Made by a program: the position numbers and the translations under genes. This document shows, piece after piece, positions 34,101 to 45,084 of a DNA stretch of 64,000 bases; position 1 is the first letter of the stretch, and each line of letters starts with the position of its first letter. A model generated the notes under the pieces. The model had not been told where the DNA came from and ran no database searches. It saw only the letters and a program-made list of their open reading frames with translations. The DNA is from Panicum virgatum (taxonomy: Eukaryota; Streptophyta; Magnoliopsida; Poales; Poaceae): the NCBI RefSeq assembly GCF_016808335.1, contig NC_053150.1:28106979-28170978 (forward strand), read 5' to 3'.

Positions 34101-37100
34101 CCTCAATGCAGTCTCTACACAAAAGGCCCATTCAGGGTAATTCTGACCATCAAGAGTGATATTGATTACTATTGTATTGATCTGTGCCATGATGAAAGCT
34201 GCTAGAACTCGTGACCCAAACAACAGAGGGCAGGAAGGAATCAGTTACCACAGCGGAACACCCCTTTTCCTTTCTGCAGAACACAAGCAGAGCAGAGCAG
34301 AGGCACCAGCAGTAGAGCAGATCAGAGGCGCAACAGCACCAGCAGCAAAGCAGAGCAGCACCAGCAGAGCAGCAGCACAGAACCAGGCGGTGGTTGCTCC
34401 CTCTGGCGCGATTGAACAGAGGACGGGCGGAGGCCTGCAGCCAGCCGAGGCGCAACGGGCGCACGAGCGGCTGCAAACGAGGCAGGGGCGGCGACGACCG
34501 CAGACGAGCGGAGGCGCGCGTGGAGGGAAGCGCGCAGACGGCGGCCGGCGGAGGCACGGATGGGGGGCGGCGCGGACGGGCGCCGGACGAGAGCAGGGGC
34601 CGGCGCGGACCGGCGCCGGACAGGGGCGAGGGATGGCGCGGACGAGCACCGGACAGGGCCGCCGCGACAGGCGGCAGAGCTCCTGGACGGGGATGAAAAC
34701 AGGGCGACGACGGCCGCTCCCGCACGCGAGCCGCAACGGGCGGCTGCAAAACGGGCTGTTGGCGGCCCGTAACGCGCGGATCCGTCGCCGGACGGCCGGT
34801 GCGGCGGCGGCAGTGGATCTCAGGTGGGATGAGTATCCCTAACCCTACCTGCTCTGTACCATGTTACCTTTAGGGAATGGAATGAACAAGAGAGATAGAG
34901 CAGACGGCAGCAGCTCTAGCATATGAGGTAGTCAATATGGGCTGGGCCAGTCTCTATATGGGCCATACTTAACAGTTTCATCAGAAAACATATTCCTAAA
35001 CAGAATCAGCTTATGGCACTCAAACTGTTGGAAAACTAGATGAAATATGCATTAATAAGAAAACACTGAACTGACCTATAATTAGAACCAACGAGTCACC
35101 AATCAGTACTTAAAGTTTGACATCAAACACCAAATAATGAAAGACATATATCACACATTTAGAATGGCCAAAAGATCCATCTCGCCAGAAATCACACCCA
35201 AAAAAACATTACATGCATATACACCAACAAAAGTCAATTATGTTATTCCAAGAAATGTGAATGATACCAACTCAGTTAATATTACGAAACACGTATTTCC
35301 ATTGTTTGAACTGGATCCCCCTCGGGACGTCATTCACCATTTATTACATCACTAATATACATCCCTTTACCAAAATTGGTGCTTCCAAGTTATTCCAAAG
35401 CATCAAATCTGATAATAAAATGTCTCACCATCTCAAGGAAAATCCATCAGCAGGGCAGAATAAATCATGCAGTAAACAAATATAAGATCTCACTATGCTC
35501 AGATTAGGCACAAAATAACTAGGGATGTGAAAGTAAAGATGGTTTCAACAAATGAAGTATCTCTCTTGGCACAGGACAGTGTTGTTTTGGTAACAGAGTG
35601 ACGACAGCAACTTCCACTGGTCATTTCATTCTAAATGTTTCCAAATCCAAATAAGTTAGGATGACCACCAGTATATTCTCGACTGTTTTTAAAAAAAAAA
35701 TCGCGACCGGACCACCAGTATATTCTCACACAGCGAATCTAAAATTACTAAAAGAAGACGGTCAGAAGTTCACTTAAGGTGGTATGGCAACGCGTTACAA
35801 GTTTTGATGGGCCACAACCACAATAGGCAGTCAGCCCACTAGCCAACTAAAGCCCAATAAAAGCAAACGGGCCATAAACCACCCCTCCCCTGCATGCCCT
35901 AGCCTCCCTATGTTATCCACTGCATGCCGCACACATCCCCAACACCACCTTATGCAGATAATGAAGCACGGAGAAGGGAAAAGAGACAATCCAAACTCCA
36001 CCCCCCCCCCCCTTTAATCGTGCCTTCCCCTACTCCATATAGATAGTTCTGCCACTGACTGCTTCCTGCTAAGCGGAGGGAAAGATGTGCCAGTGGCAGC
36101 GCCAGAGTCAGTGAGGATGGGGTGTGCGGAGATTTGTGATGCCTGTATAGGTTCCCCTTATTCAATTTATTTCTTCTCCATGCTCCCTCATCCTTGCTCC
36201 CCTTCTTTGGCTAGGCGTCCGGGATGCCTTGTCCCCTGCAAAAGCCTCATCACCTAGGCAACGCCTTAAAAACACTGAGTTCACTATCCATAGTTGCAAT
36301 TGTATGCCGGGCAACTCACTAATAGGATAAGCAATAAATATCCATGCATACGACAACGCCAACATCCTGAAATGCACTAGCGCACGGTTCCTAGAAACTC
36401 CTGGCTTCAGTTATACAATAAAACAATAAATATCCACGCATATGACAACACCAACTTCTCGAAATGCACTATTGCACACGGTTTCTAGAAACTCCTAGCT
36501 TCAGTGGCAGCAAACAAATACTAATACAATAAAACAATAAATATCCACGCATACGACAATGCCAACTTCCCGAAATGCACCACTGCGCAGTTCCTAGAAA
36601 CTCCTTGCTTCAGTGGAAGCAAACAAATACTAATAGGATAAACGCCAACTTCCTGAAACGCACCATTACACACAATACCTAGAAACTCCTAGCTCCAAAA
36701 AAAAAATCGACCCGCGAGGGGCAAGCCGCCCCCCGGGCATTAATGTAAGAAGGACTTCTCACGCAGGCCGAGAAAACCCCCGAACCCCTACCCCACCCTT
36801 ACACAAGGGCGCCGTAACCCATACCGTAACCCGTGTGAGAGCGGGCGGGGGTGAGCCGGGACCTATTTCCATGTGCTTTGGCGTGTAGGCAGGCGAGGGG
36901 ATTTTTTTAACCTCAGCCCGAAATTCGCTCCCACCGGGAGTCGAACCCAGGACCTGAGGAGTGCTACTGAGGCCACCTAACCAATCCGGCTAGCTCCAGT
37001 GACAGCAAACCAATAGCATCCACCTGTCCGCATTTTGTTAGTGGCCACTGAATTGAGAATCAAGACAACCAAAATTCTCTTGCCCCTGTGGAACTCTAAG

Positions 37101-38100
37101 TAATCTCCAATTCCTTGGGAGATTGGGGCCGTATAACTCCATTCGCAAAAACCAAGCCCCAAACTCAATGCCCCAAATAATCACATCCATCAATCACAAA
37201 CAATTAAAAATCCACATCAAAATCTAGCAAACAACCTAATAAACCTCTCCTCAGATGATGGAACAGTTAAGCAACCAAAACCAAGAGCCCAGATAAGTGC
37301 CCCTATAATTGAAATGGTCATGGAATCGGTCATCAAGGCAAGCAAAGTTCCGTTGCCCCTGCGATCTCCAAATTATCGCCCTACTCCACTCCTAAAATTA
37401 CCAGGGCCGAACAATCACATAAATCGATGATAAATCATTATAATTCGCATCTAAACCTAGCAACCAACCTTTTTTTCATAACAATATCTAGCAACCAACA
37501 TAATAAACAATCTCCACCGATAACAAATCCACGGATAATACTGGTTAGCACGCGTACCCTATGGAACTTGAGGAGCTCCAGGATGGCGAGGACGATGTCG
37601 TTGACGTAGCAGAACCCAGAGGCCTCGCTCTTCTTGGCGTGGTGGAGACCGCCCGCCCAGTTGACGGTGATGTCGGCATCCCCGCGGTTGAGCTTGACGG
37701 CGGCGCCGATGCTTCCCCCCGCGGAGGCCTGGCAGAAGGGGAAGAGGCCGTCGAAGACGGGGCAGTCCTCGCCGACGTTGAATCGCTTGACGGCGCGCGG
37801 ATCGAGCATGCCCGGGTTCCCGGTGGCGGAGGCGAGGAAGGCGACGTATTCGTCGGAGTGGAAGCGGCGGATGTCGGCGTCGGAGGCCGGGTAGGGGCGG
37901 GAGAGCTCGAGGAGGCGGTGGAGGCCGTAGTGGACGACCAGCGAGTGCGCCATCCGGATGCGGTGGGGCTTCATCGGGTGGCCCTGCCCGTAGTAGTAGT
38001 CGCCGATCGATGGCTCGTAGAAGTAGCTCACGCGGCGGCGGTGCGCGTCCTCGCCGCCCGCCGGAGACGGCAGCGACGCGCCCTCCCCGGAGGCCGCCAT
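28198..38100 (-). CDS. HDA19-like: RPD3/HDA1-family class I histone deacetylase, HDA19-like
   Basis: Nuclear zinc-dependent lysine deacetylase acting on histone tails in repressor complexes. Exons on the minus strand: 38100-37558, 29654-29214, 29112-28970, 28576-28486 and 28395 to about 28198. All junctions are GT/AG and the frame holds throughout (471 residues if the last exon reads to the stop at 28198). Catalytic features are present: His153-His154 in [11 protein letters not shown], zinc ligands in [10 protein letters not shown] (D189, H191) and CGADSLAGD (D277), and Tyr316 in [14 protein letters not shown]. The acidic tail ([18 protein letters not shown]) is typical of plant HDA19/rice HDAC1-type proteins. 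A start 21 codons upstream (38163) is in frame, but MAASGEG fits the family better. The last exon might splice at SSKLK (near 28255) instead of reading on. Intron 1 is 7.9 kb because of a copia insertion. Confidence 0.93.
29880..29992 (-). repeat. 3' LTR of the copia element
   Basis: TGTTACC...CTTAACA on the plus strand, 113 bp, one mismatch to the other copy (GAGAGAGAGAG versus GAGAGATAGAG). Confidence 0.95.
29993..30001 (-). other. Polypurine tract of the copia element
   Basis: GAAGGGGGG on the minus strand, directly before the 3' LTR. Confidence 0.85.
30006..32204 (-). pseudogene. Copia reverse transcriptase and RNase H
   Basis: One frame from about 32204 to the stop at 30006, following the integrase after a frameshift near 32190. 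It begins with the integrase C-terminal [17 protein letters not shown] module and a proline-rich linker holding two 17-residue [14 protein letters not shown] repeats. RT follows: [53 protein letters not shown] with the YVDD box intact. RNase H follows ([45 protein letters not shown]). Stops lie at 31443 (TGA where W is expected), 30879 (TAG) and 30294 (TGA where W is expected). Confidence 0.92.
32195..33016 (-). pseudogene. Copia integrase
   Basis: HHCC zinc module ([23 protein letters not shown]), then the catalytic core with D, D and E in [30 protein letters not shown] and [14 protein letters not shown] frameshift near 33000 separates it from the protease and another near 32190 from the RT frame. 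Confidence 0.9.
32990..34190 (-). pseudogene. Copia gag and protease
   Basis: Starts [15 protein letters not shown] at 34190. The gag domain includes [18 protein letters not shown] and [16 protein letters not shown], broken by TAG at 33837-33839. Next come the zinc knuckle [14 protein letters not shown] and the aspartic protease [16 protein letters not shown]. The frame is lost near 33000, just before the integrase. Confidence 0.9.
34191..34861 (-). other. Copia leader between PBS and gag
   Basis: Holds the PBS TGGTACAGAGC (34861 downward, minus strand) and a GC-rich, CAGCAGAGCAG-repeat leader. The open frames on both strands here are low-complexity and not taken as genes. Confidence 0.8.
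34862..34974 (-). repeat. 5' LTR of the copia element
   Basis: 113-bp copy of 29880-29992. The TSD GTTTC follows at 34975. Confidence 0.95.
34980..36329. other. Rest of deacetylase intron 1, no further gene
   Basis: AT-rich intron sequence with short spurious frames and a C12 run at about 36001-36012. Confidence 0.6.
36330..36690. repeat. Degenerate tandem repeat in intron 1
   Basis: About three and a half units of roughly 90-117 bp, each containing AATAAATATCCACGCATA, CGACAA(T/C)GCCAACTTC, GAAATGCAC and TTCCTAGAAACTCCT. The SINE that follows inserted at the edge of the last unit. Confidence 0.75.
36698..36989 (-). mobile_element. tRNA-derived SINE in intron 1
   Basis: About 292 bp with a 9-bp TSD CTAGCTCCA (36689-36697 and 36990-36998). 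On the minus strand it starts with a tRNA-like head: box A GGATTGGTTAGGTGGC, then box B GGGTTCGACTCCC near 36935. It ends in a T run (A tract on the plus strand at 36697-36706), as in T-tailed grass SINEs. It is non-coding and would be transcribed by RNA polymerase III. Confidence 0.88.
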
Positions 38101-38344
38101 TTCCTCGAGCTTTTTTTCTCTGTGTTGCTCCCCCTTCTGATTTGGGGGTTTAGAGGCACGCACAAGAAAATAGCGAGGGGATATGGGTATTTCACTGGAA
38201 ATAAAAATTGTGAGAGTAAATAATACTGATTATAATGGGTTTTTCAAAATATAAATAAGCTTTTTATAAGTTGTACTATAAGTTTACCCATTTTAAACAA
38301 ATATACGTACTAATACAGTATATTTTATGTAAGGTTGCACTTAC
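38101..38344 (-). promoter_or_regulatory. 5' flank of the deacetylase gene
   Basis: Only 244 bp separate the start codon from the solo LTR upstream. It contains an AT-rich stretch but no TATA box that I can place with confidence. Any distal promoter has been displaced beyond the LTR or replaced by it. Confidence 0.4.
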
Positions 38345-38855
38345 TTTGTGTGGGGGAAGCCATCTTCGATCCTGCACCGAAGGTATGCGTACGACGGCAT
38401 GCCCCGAAGTTGGGCCGAAGACCCCCGCCGATTCGCCGAAGGCTTCGGGCTCCGAAGCCCTCAAACGGATATCGGCCCGAGCCCATCAAGTGAAGAGATT
38501 GTACATCAATTAGGCAAAGAGGTCGTGGACCCGACATGGGTCCGCGGGCGAGTGCAAGCTGTAATCCATTACTGTTGTAAAATTACCGGTGTACCCACGG
38601 AATATTTTTAGGATCTAGCCGTTGGAGGGTAAAAAGGTGTAATTAGGCGAGGGAGTAGTTGGACTGATGTATATAAATACTCAGTGCATTTCCCTATGAT
38701 GGGACATTGAATACAGAGTTATTGTCGCACCATTGTCGTGCACTTTGTTGTGTGTTCCTTATTCCACGTGTCGTTCCGTTTCCGAGGGAGTCTTCGTTTT
38801 CTTTCCCGAGTTGTTGTGATACTCCTTTGCTCCGAGGAGTATCCTCCACCAACAC
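38345..38855 (+). mobile_element. Solo LTR upstream of the deacetylase gene
   Basis: 511 bp flanked by CTTAC (38340-38344 and 38856-38860), a likely 5-bp TSD. It contains a TATA box in ATGTATATAAATACTC (about 38668-38681), then a leader-like stretch (GAATACAGAGTTATTGTCGC), and ends CTCCACCAACA(C). The ends are not a perfect TG...CA at the TSD edge, so the boundary may be off by two or three bases. It faces away from the deacetylase gene. Confidence 0.65.
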
Positions 38856-38860
38856 CTTAC

Positions 38861-41800
38861 ACGCATAAAAAAATTAATGTTGGGTTGCTAATTTGCAAAT
38901 ATGGATAGTTTGGTTTAGAGCATCATTAATAAATTTCTAATTTCATAATGTAGTACTCGAGTGGGTTCTCAATCTAACACAAGTTTTAGAATCTTAGCCT
39001 CAAAAGTATTCTTCTACCTCCAATGGAGAAGGGGAACCTCCCTCAATTTTAACTTTTTGAGAGATGAACCAACTGTCGCATGTCGCAAACCTGTTGAGCT
39101 CATCCAACAGATAAAAAGAGAATGGAGCAATGAGGAAGGAGAAGTTCACAAACAGAGAGAGCCAAAATTGGGCACGAGGATGACATGGTGGCTTTCCTTG
39201 TCCTGCAAATCAAGCTCCGGTACTTCTCTATTTGTGACTCGGCCCTCACCGTCGTCAAGGTGCAAGACTCATCATACCGCTCTCTCTGCACATGTTGGAC
39301 GTAGATGCAAAGTGAGGGAGGTAGGGTGAAGGAGTGTTTGGCGAAGGAGCATGTCGAATGTAAAGGTGGCAATGGAGAGGAAGGCAGAGAGGTGTGGTCA
39401 CCGGAGATAGAGGAGAGAATGTATGTGAAACAATGTGTAAGAAAGAGATAGCAAGAGAAGGTACAATTGATGAGATGAGGAGAGAAATAGGAAATAAAAA
39501 AAGGAGATGTTCAAGTGGATCATATGTGCCAAGAATTGTATTGGGATGGTATTTTAGAGTTTATTGGATCACCTAGATCTAAAACCATGGAAAATATATA
39601 TACTAGGGCTCTCCTGATACCAAGTTCTGTGATTAAGTGTTTTAGGACCGCTAGAAATACCCTTTCATGGTAATATTGTACTAGTGGGACTACCTAAATC
39701 TTCTGCGATGTGCTTTTATATACGTCTTCCCGCATCTTCCACTCAAAAACCAAAAACATATATCTCTCCTCTATCTTGACAAGACATGCCTTTTTCGAGA
39801 GGACAAGGTGTTAAGGTTGGGATGTTTGGAGCTCCAACGAGGCTTCCTCAATCTCAAGCCTAAGGGCAGACAAGAAGAACGTTAAAGGCTATTGAAGCAT
39901 AGAGGCATTGAGCACCACAGGACCCATTAGGGTGATAGTGGAGAAACAATGATAAGGCTTAGGGTAGATTTAAGTGTGCTATTAGGTGAAGTCATATAAC
40001 CTGGTCGATGGATGGTTGGGACAGGAAGCCATAGGTACAACATATAGAAGTAATAAAAAATATATTTGCATGCTATCTAGATTAGCGCTACTGTAGTTTT
40101 TACATGCACCATACATCATATGCACATGATGATCAACTCTTATACCATTTTTAAAGCTGCACCAATGTTCAAAAGGCGATCACTGCCTAGAACCTAGGGT
40201 GACTAAGCTTTTAAATATGATTAAGCGTTTCTTTTTCTTGTAGCAAGATTCATGAGGTACTAGGACAAAGGGGAGGCTAGTTCGGTCTTGAAGGCATATA
40301 CAGAGACTTTCGAATGCGAGCTCAAGTAGTTTTAAGCAAAATAAAGAATGGATATATGTGTGACCATACCTACATGCTCTTTTAACTCCTTACTCGTCTC
40401 ATTAGCTTAGGTTGCATTCAACTATAGCAACACAATCAAAAAGGTAGTAATTAATAATCCAAACATACCCACCCCAACAAATCAACAATATTGATAGAAG
40501 GGAAAAGAGAGGAAACTTATACCATACGGATAGCTCCAGCGCTGCACACGCACATTCTAGGTTCGAAATAGCAACAAAATGAGGCAAAATCTTACAAATC
40601 ATAAATATAGTAAGCAAACAATACTCACAATTCATTACATTGGCTGTGAGTGGTCGGAAAATAATTTTCTTTTTTTCTAAAAAAGTCCAAATATCATTAT
40701 TACATGTCTTAATGGTCCACAAAAATAGCTTGCGGACTACATTGTTTACTTCTCTCACTAGTCAGGTGATCACAAATCACAACCCATAAAGGACATAATG
40801 AACATAATAGTTCATGCCGCAATAGACATAACAGACTAGTTAATATTTACAAATGAATAGATAACCTAGTAGAGATGGAAACCAATTTTCTTTTTTTCTA
40901 AAGAAACTCACAAATCACTATTACATGTATTAGTGGTCCATGGAACATCTTGCAAGCTACAATATTTACTTTTCTAACTAGTTAGGGGTTCACAAGTCAC
41001 AATTCACAAAAGAGAAAATGGACATAATATTTCATGCCACAACATGCATAACAAACTAGCTAGTATTTAAAGGTGAATAGATAACATTGTATATGACATC
41101 ATCCAACCTCCTCACCCCACATAGGTATTGGAGTCGAGTTATATCATAACTGAGATCCTAATTATAAATCTCATCATTATTGTCATCAATTTCAGTTTTA
41201 GTTTCATATTCCCACCCTTCTTCATCCACCTCTCTAGCTGCTCTTGCACAGCTACAAGGATGAAGCTACTCATTAGCTCCCATTGCTTCTCCGAGTCCAT
41301 GGTATATGTCTAATGCTTCTCCATCATGCCCATCCTCACCCCTAATGAAAACCAAATGTATAAGCATCCCGTCCCTCAAGAAAAATGCTTAAGCTCTAAT
41401 CTTATTAGGAGCACTTCATAGTTGTTTTTAAAAAAATTGTCTCTTTTTTAGATATCACTTTCTTATTGAATTGGATGTAAACAATAGAGTTGAGATGCTA
41501 TGTTGTTAATCTATTCCTTTCACTTGATATGAACCTACATAGTATAAATCAAACTTTAGAATCAATTCATCAAATTGAGACTTAAGAGCAACTAGTGATG
41601 GTAGAGATCATAAATTGACATTTCCAAAGGATACCTAATATTTTCATAGCTAGAAAAGCTAGATGTCAATAAGAGGCTTCTAACAACTAATTTTTGCAAA
41701 CCCGGTGTGTAGTATTCATAATACAGATGGTGAAAATCATCATCTTCTTTATGATCTCACAAAGGATTATATGCTCCATTTTCATAGGTGAAGATTTCAC

Positions 41801-41997
41801 AATATGACTATATATTCCTTTTTCATTACACCTAAAAAAGTTTCAAAATATTTTGTAAATTTTATCAAACATGATGATGAGCACCGATATATCACTCCAC
41901 CAAATCCAAATACAAAACTCAACTTTATTTAAAAATAGTATGTTATTAATTACAAATGGATTTTTTAAAAAATACAATTCTCAATCACTGTAATACA
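38861..41997. other. Intergenic, no gene recognised
   Basis: AT-rich, with short frames lacking any domain. The only structure seen is the 221-bp tandem duplication at 40663-41086. Confidence 0.55.
40663..41086. repeat. Diverged tandem duplication, 221-bp period
   Basis: Units start at AATTTTCTTTTTTTCTAAA (40663 and 40884) and both run to GAATAGATAAC. They are diverged, with shared blocks such as TTACATGT, TGGTCCA, CACAA and TTCATGCC. Confidence 0.8.
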
Positions 41998-42019
41998 CAC
42001 TATAAGAAACCATTTAATC

Positions 42020-42215
42020 TGTGACGGAACAATTTCGTCATAGATCGTTGAAAATTCATCATAAAATTTTATTCGTGACGTTTTCAGGTAGCGTCATGTA
42101 TTGAGCGTCACAGATTGAAACAATCCGTGACGTTTTTTAACTGTCATAGATTAGGTTTGAGCCCGCATAGCCCAGTCCAAACCCAATGTTTGTGACGAAA
42201 ATAAACGTCACAAAC
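42020..42215. promoter_or_regulatory. CACTA left subterminal motif array
   Basis: At least six GTGACG/CGTCAC copies (for example TGTGACGG, CGTGACGTTTT, GCGTCACAG, AACGTCACAAA) in both orientations. Similar copies at 45655-45795 near the right end suggest transposase-binding repeats. Confidence 0.75.
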
Positions 42216-43109
42216 TATGTCATGAATTGAATTGTCAGGTGATGTAGTTGCTTACATGGATGGTGACATGGCAACTATTGCCACCATGGACGCTGATGTG
42301 GCTGCAACTTTGGATGCTAACGTGGCTGCCACAGTGGACGATAATACAGTTGCCACAATTGCAGGCCCATTTTGCTATGGGCTTAGCCCATGTTACCCAA
42401 AAGACAACCATTTCAGCCCATGTATATCAAAATTGAAGCATATATTAAGAGAATCACAAAATATATTTAGAGTCAATATCTCAGGTTACATCGTGTCAAA
42501 AAAATCTCAGATTACAACTAGAAGCACATCCTAAAAATAGCTAGTTACACTTATGTTTTCATCTTGCATCCACTGAACCTCCTCGTGAAAACCAAAACTG
42601 GCTTGCCATCGGTGACATCCTACAAAAAAAAACCATTAGCAGATTTTAATGCCTTGTAATACATCCTATCGTCCTGTCCTAGTAAGATGATAGTAGAAAA
42701 GTTATCTTCGTAGTTACTAAACCATTTGAAACATTGCAGGCTGACAGTTACTAAATCTCATAATCATGCATAGAGAAAGAATTAGGAATGGATACGGTTG
42801 ATTTAGGTTTATTCTAAAAACCAAATATGTGCATTGAAAAAAAAATGATAGCATTGGACATACAAGTTGCAAGGCTAGTTCATAATCTGAGTAGGCTACT
42901 GACCACACAATGCAATGTTACTCAATGACCATTGTTTTTGTCAAATTGGCTGAAGCATGAGAGGATCCCTCACTACATCACAAACTAACAAACAAGATAA
43001 AAAGAACAATGCATGATTAATATTGGTTGCAATAATGCTAGTTTATAATCTGAGTAGATTTCTGAATCTTTGCTCACCAAAACAAAACATCAGACATGAA
43101 CAAGAAACA

Positions 43110-44070
43110 ATTTTGAAGCACAATGAGCATTAGTGCAGCTACTGCTGCCTCAGGGGCATATTGTCGAACACTTCACCTGGAGGGGCACACCCAGCGTTGC
43201 TTGGCCTGGCCCGATGTTGCTCCGCAACCATGCTCCGCGGACTGGAGCTGGCCATTGACGGAGACGAACCCGGCTCTAGCGTCAGACCCGCATCACGCCG
43301 CAGGGAGATTTTCTAAGCCATGCAGGAGGGAGTTAGCATGTGTTCCAGGAAAAAACTACAAAACAAATAAGCAAAAGGAACAATTCCTCCCACATGAATG
43401 CACGCAAGAATAGAGCTTGTACCTTTGCGACTCCGGCGAAATGTCCTCGCTGACTCGGCGGCGGCGGCGGTGTGGTGGCCGAAGGTCGGAGGCGCCCCCT
43501 TGCCGCGGCGTCGCGCAGCGCGGAGCCCTTGGGCTTGCACGTCCTTTGCTCTGCAGATGGCGAGGTAGACCTGCGCACTCAGGTCTCATCGCGGACAGCA
43601 GTGGATCTAAAGAGGAGGGTGGATGGATTTGAGGAAGGGAGCTGCGGTGGATCTGAGGAGGGGCAGACATACCTGCGCGTTGCCAGTGAGGGGAGGAGCA
43701 CTGACCGCCGGGGAGAAGCACCTCAGTATTTCCACCATTCCAAGATGCCACCACCATCGCCGCTAGACGCACGCGTCGGGGCTGAGGTCCGCAGCTCGCC
43801 CCACCTTCCTTCATGCGCCGGCCGTCGGGGGAGCAGCGTGGGCCGCGGGGGCGTGGGTAGCGGCACTGGGGATTGGGGAGGAAGGGCGTCGGTCGGAGGA
43901 GAGGGAGGGGCGGTGGATCTGTAGAGGAGCAACGGTGTGAGAGGGGAGCGAAAGCGTAGGGCGTCGGTGGGAGAGAGGCGAGGGGGAGAGAGCGGCGGGT
44001 GGGTAGGGTTCCGGGAGCGGATGGATCATTTATACAAAGCACGGATGATCTGAGCCGTTCAATTGATCCA
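43110..44070 (-). other. GC-rich gene-like segment inside the CACTA element
   Basis: A sharp GC island in an AT-rich element. On the minus strand a TATAAATGATCC box (44023-44034) precedes an open frame (44042 to 43356, 228 codons) rich in proline, serine and arginine, like a 5' UTR or first exon of a plant gene. No conserved domain was recognised. I infer a captured host fragment with its promoter, as CACTA elements often carry, but the donor is unknown. Confidence 0.5.
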
Positions 44071-45084
44071 ATGGCTAAAATTAATGTGTCTTCTTGGGCC
44101 TATCTATTAGATGGGCCAAAATCAAATCTGTCTCAATAGACTTCACATTTAATATTTTTTATTTTCTTTTTTATTTTAAAGCACCTTATGAAGTAAATTG
44201 CAAAAAATATATCTTGAATACTCTAATATATTTTTTAAAAGTAATATACTGCATCAACATTGTTGTGTATGAATATCAACAATTATAGAACCGATTTGCT
44301 ATTTTTTATAGTTTAAATGAATTTCTATGTGCTTATTGAAAATAATTCCAAATTGAACTATTTCTAGCTCAAATAAGATTAAAAAATTCATAAAAATTAT
44401 ATTTAGGATCATATGTTCTACTTTAGCTCATACACTAAAAATAGATAAAAATTTCAATTGTTTACGAGGGATAAGTCAAACTTCTATCTGCAACCTTATT
44501 ATAAGATAATGATAATAATATCTAAAACTTCTCTGAAAATTCTATAATTTGTCATAGAATCATTTTGTGAATGTATAATTCTGACATAAAAGTTTCATAA
44601 GATTTTATGATATTTGAAGTATACATAGTTCATAATGGATACATCTCTCACATACTATCTTGTAATTCAAGTCAAAACTTTGAGTTTTGTGAAACTTTTT
44701 ATACTTTCGAACTCGTATGCATCTCAATTTTGGACAAAACTGTATTTCACCATAAAATTAGAAAATATGAGGTTATATTATGAATTATTATGCTAAAAAC
44801 ATATTTTCTATTTTCAATTTATGTGGAAGAAACAAAGCCGTATAAAAAAGATCCAAGAAATAGTAATTAACATACAAACAAATGCCATTAACTGAAAGAT
44901 CATAATTTTAGAAAAAAATTAGAAAAAAGAACCATCAAATTTGGAGTTCCTATGAGTAAGAAATACCAATTATAAAATTTAATTCTAGATCAAAAGGAAA
45001 AATAGGAATCACACATCTGTTCTTCATTACAGTACCAAATTAACAAAAAAATATATAATAGTTTTGTTACCCATCGGTTTCACA

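Larger units (their letters stand above)
29880..34974 (-). mobile_element. Young Ty1/copia element with 113-bp LTRs in intron 1
   Basis: A 5.1-kb element with perfect TSD GTTTC (29875-29879 and 34975-34979). The LTRs are only 113 bp and differ at one base. PBS TGGTACAGAGC abuts the 5' LTR; polypurine tract GAAGGGGGG abuts the 3' LTR. The gene order protease, integrase, RT, RNase H defines copia. It lies in the same orientation as the host deacetylase gene. Despite near-identical LTRs, the ORF has several nonsense codons and two frameshifts, so this copy was probably mobilised in trans or decayed soon after insertion. Confidence 0.95.

Noticed and set aside
34156..34842. 228-codon plus-strand frame in the copia leader
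   Set aside because: Low-complexity R/A/G-rich translation, antisense to the element, lying in its untranslated leader.
36001..36012. C12 run as a regulatory element
   Set aside because: A simple homopolymer in intron DNA without supporting context.
37561..38223. 220-codon plus-strand frame over deacetylase exon 1
   Set aside because: Shadow of a GC-rich exon whose minus-strand product is unmistakable.
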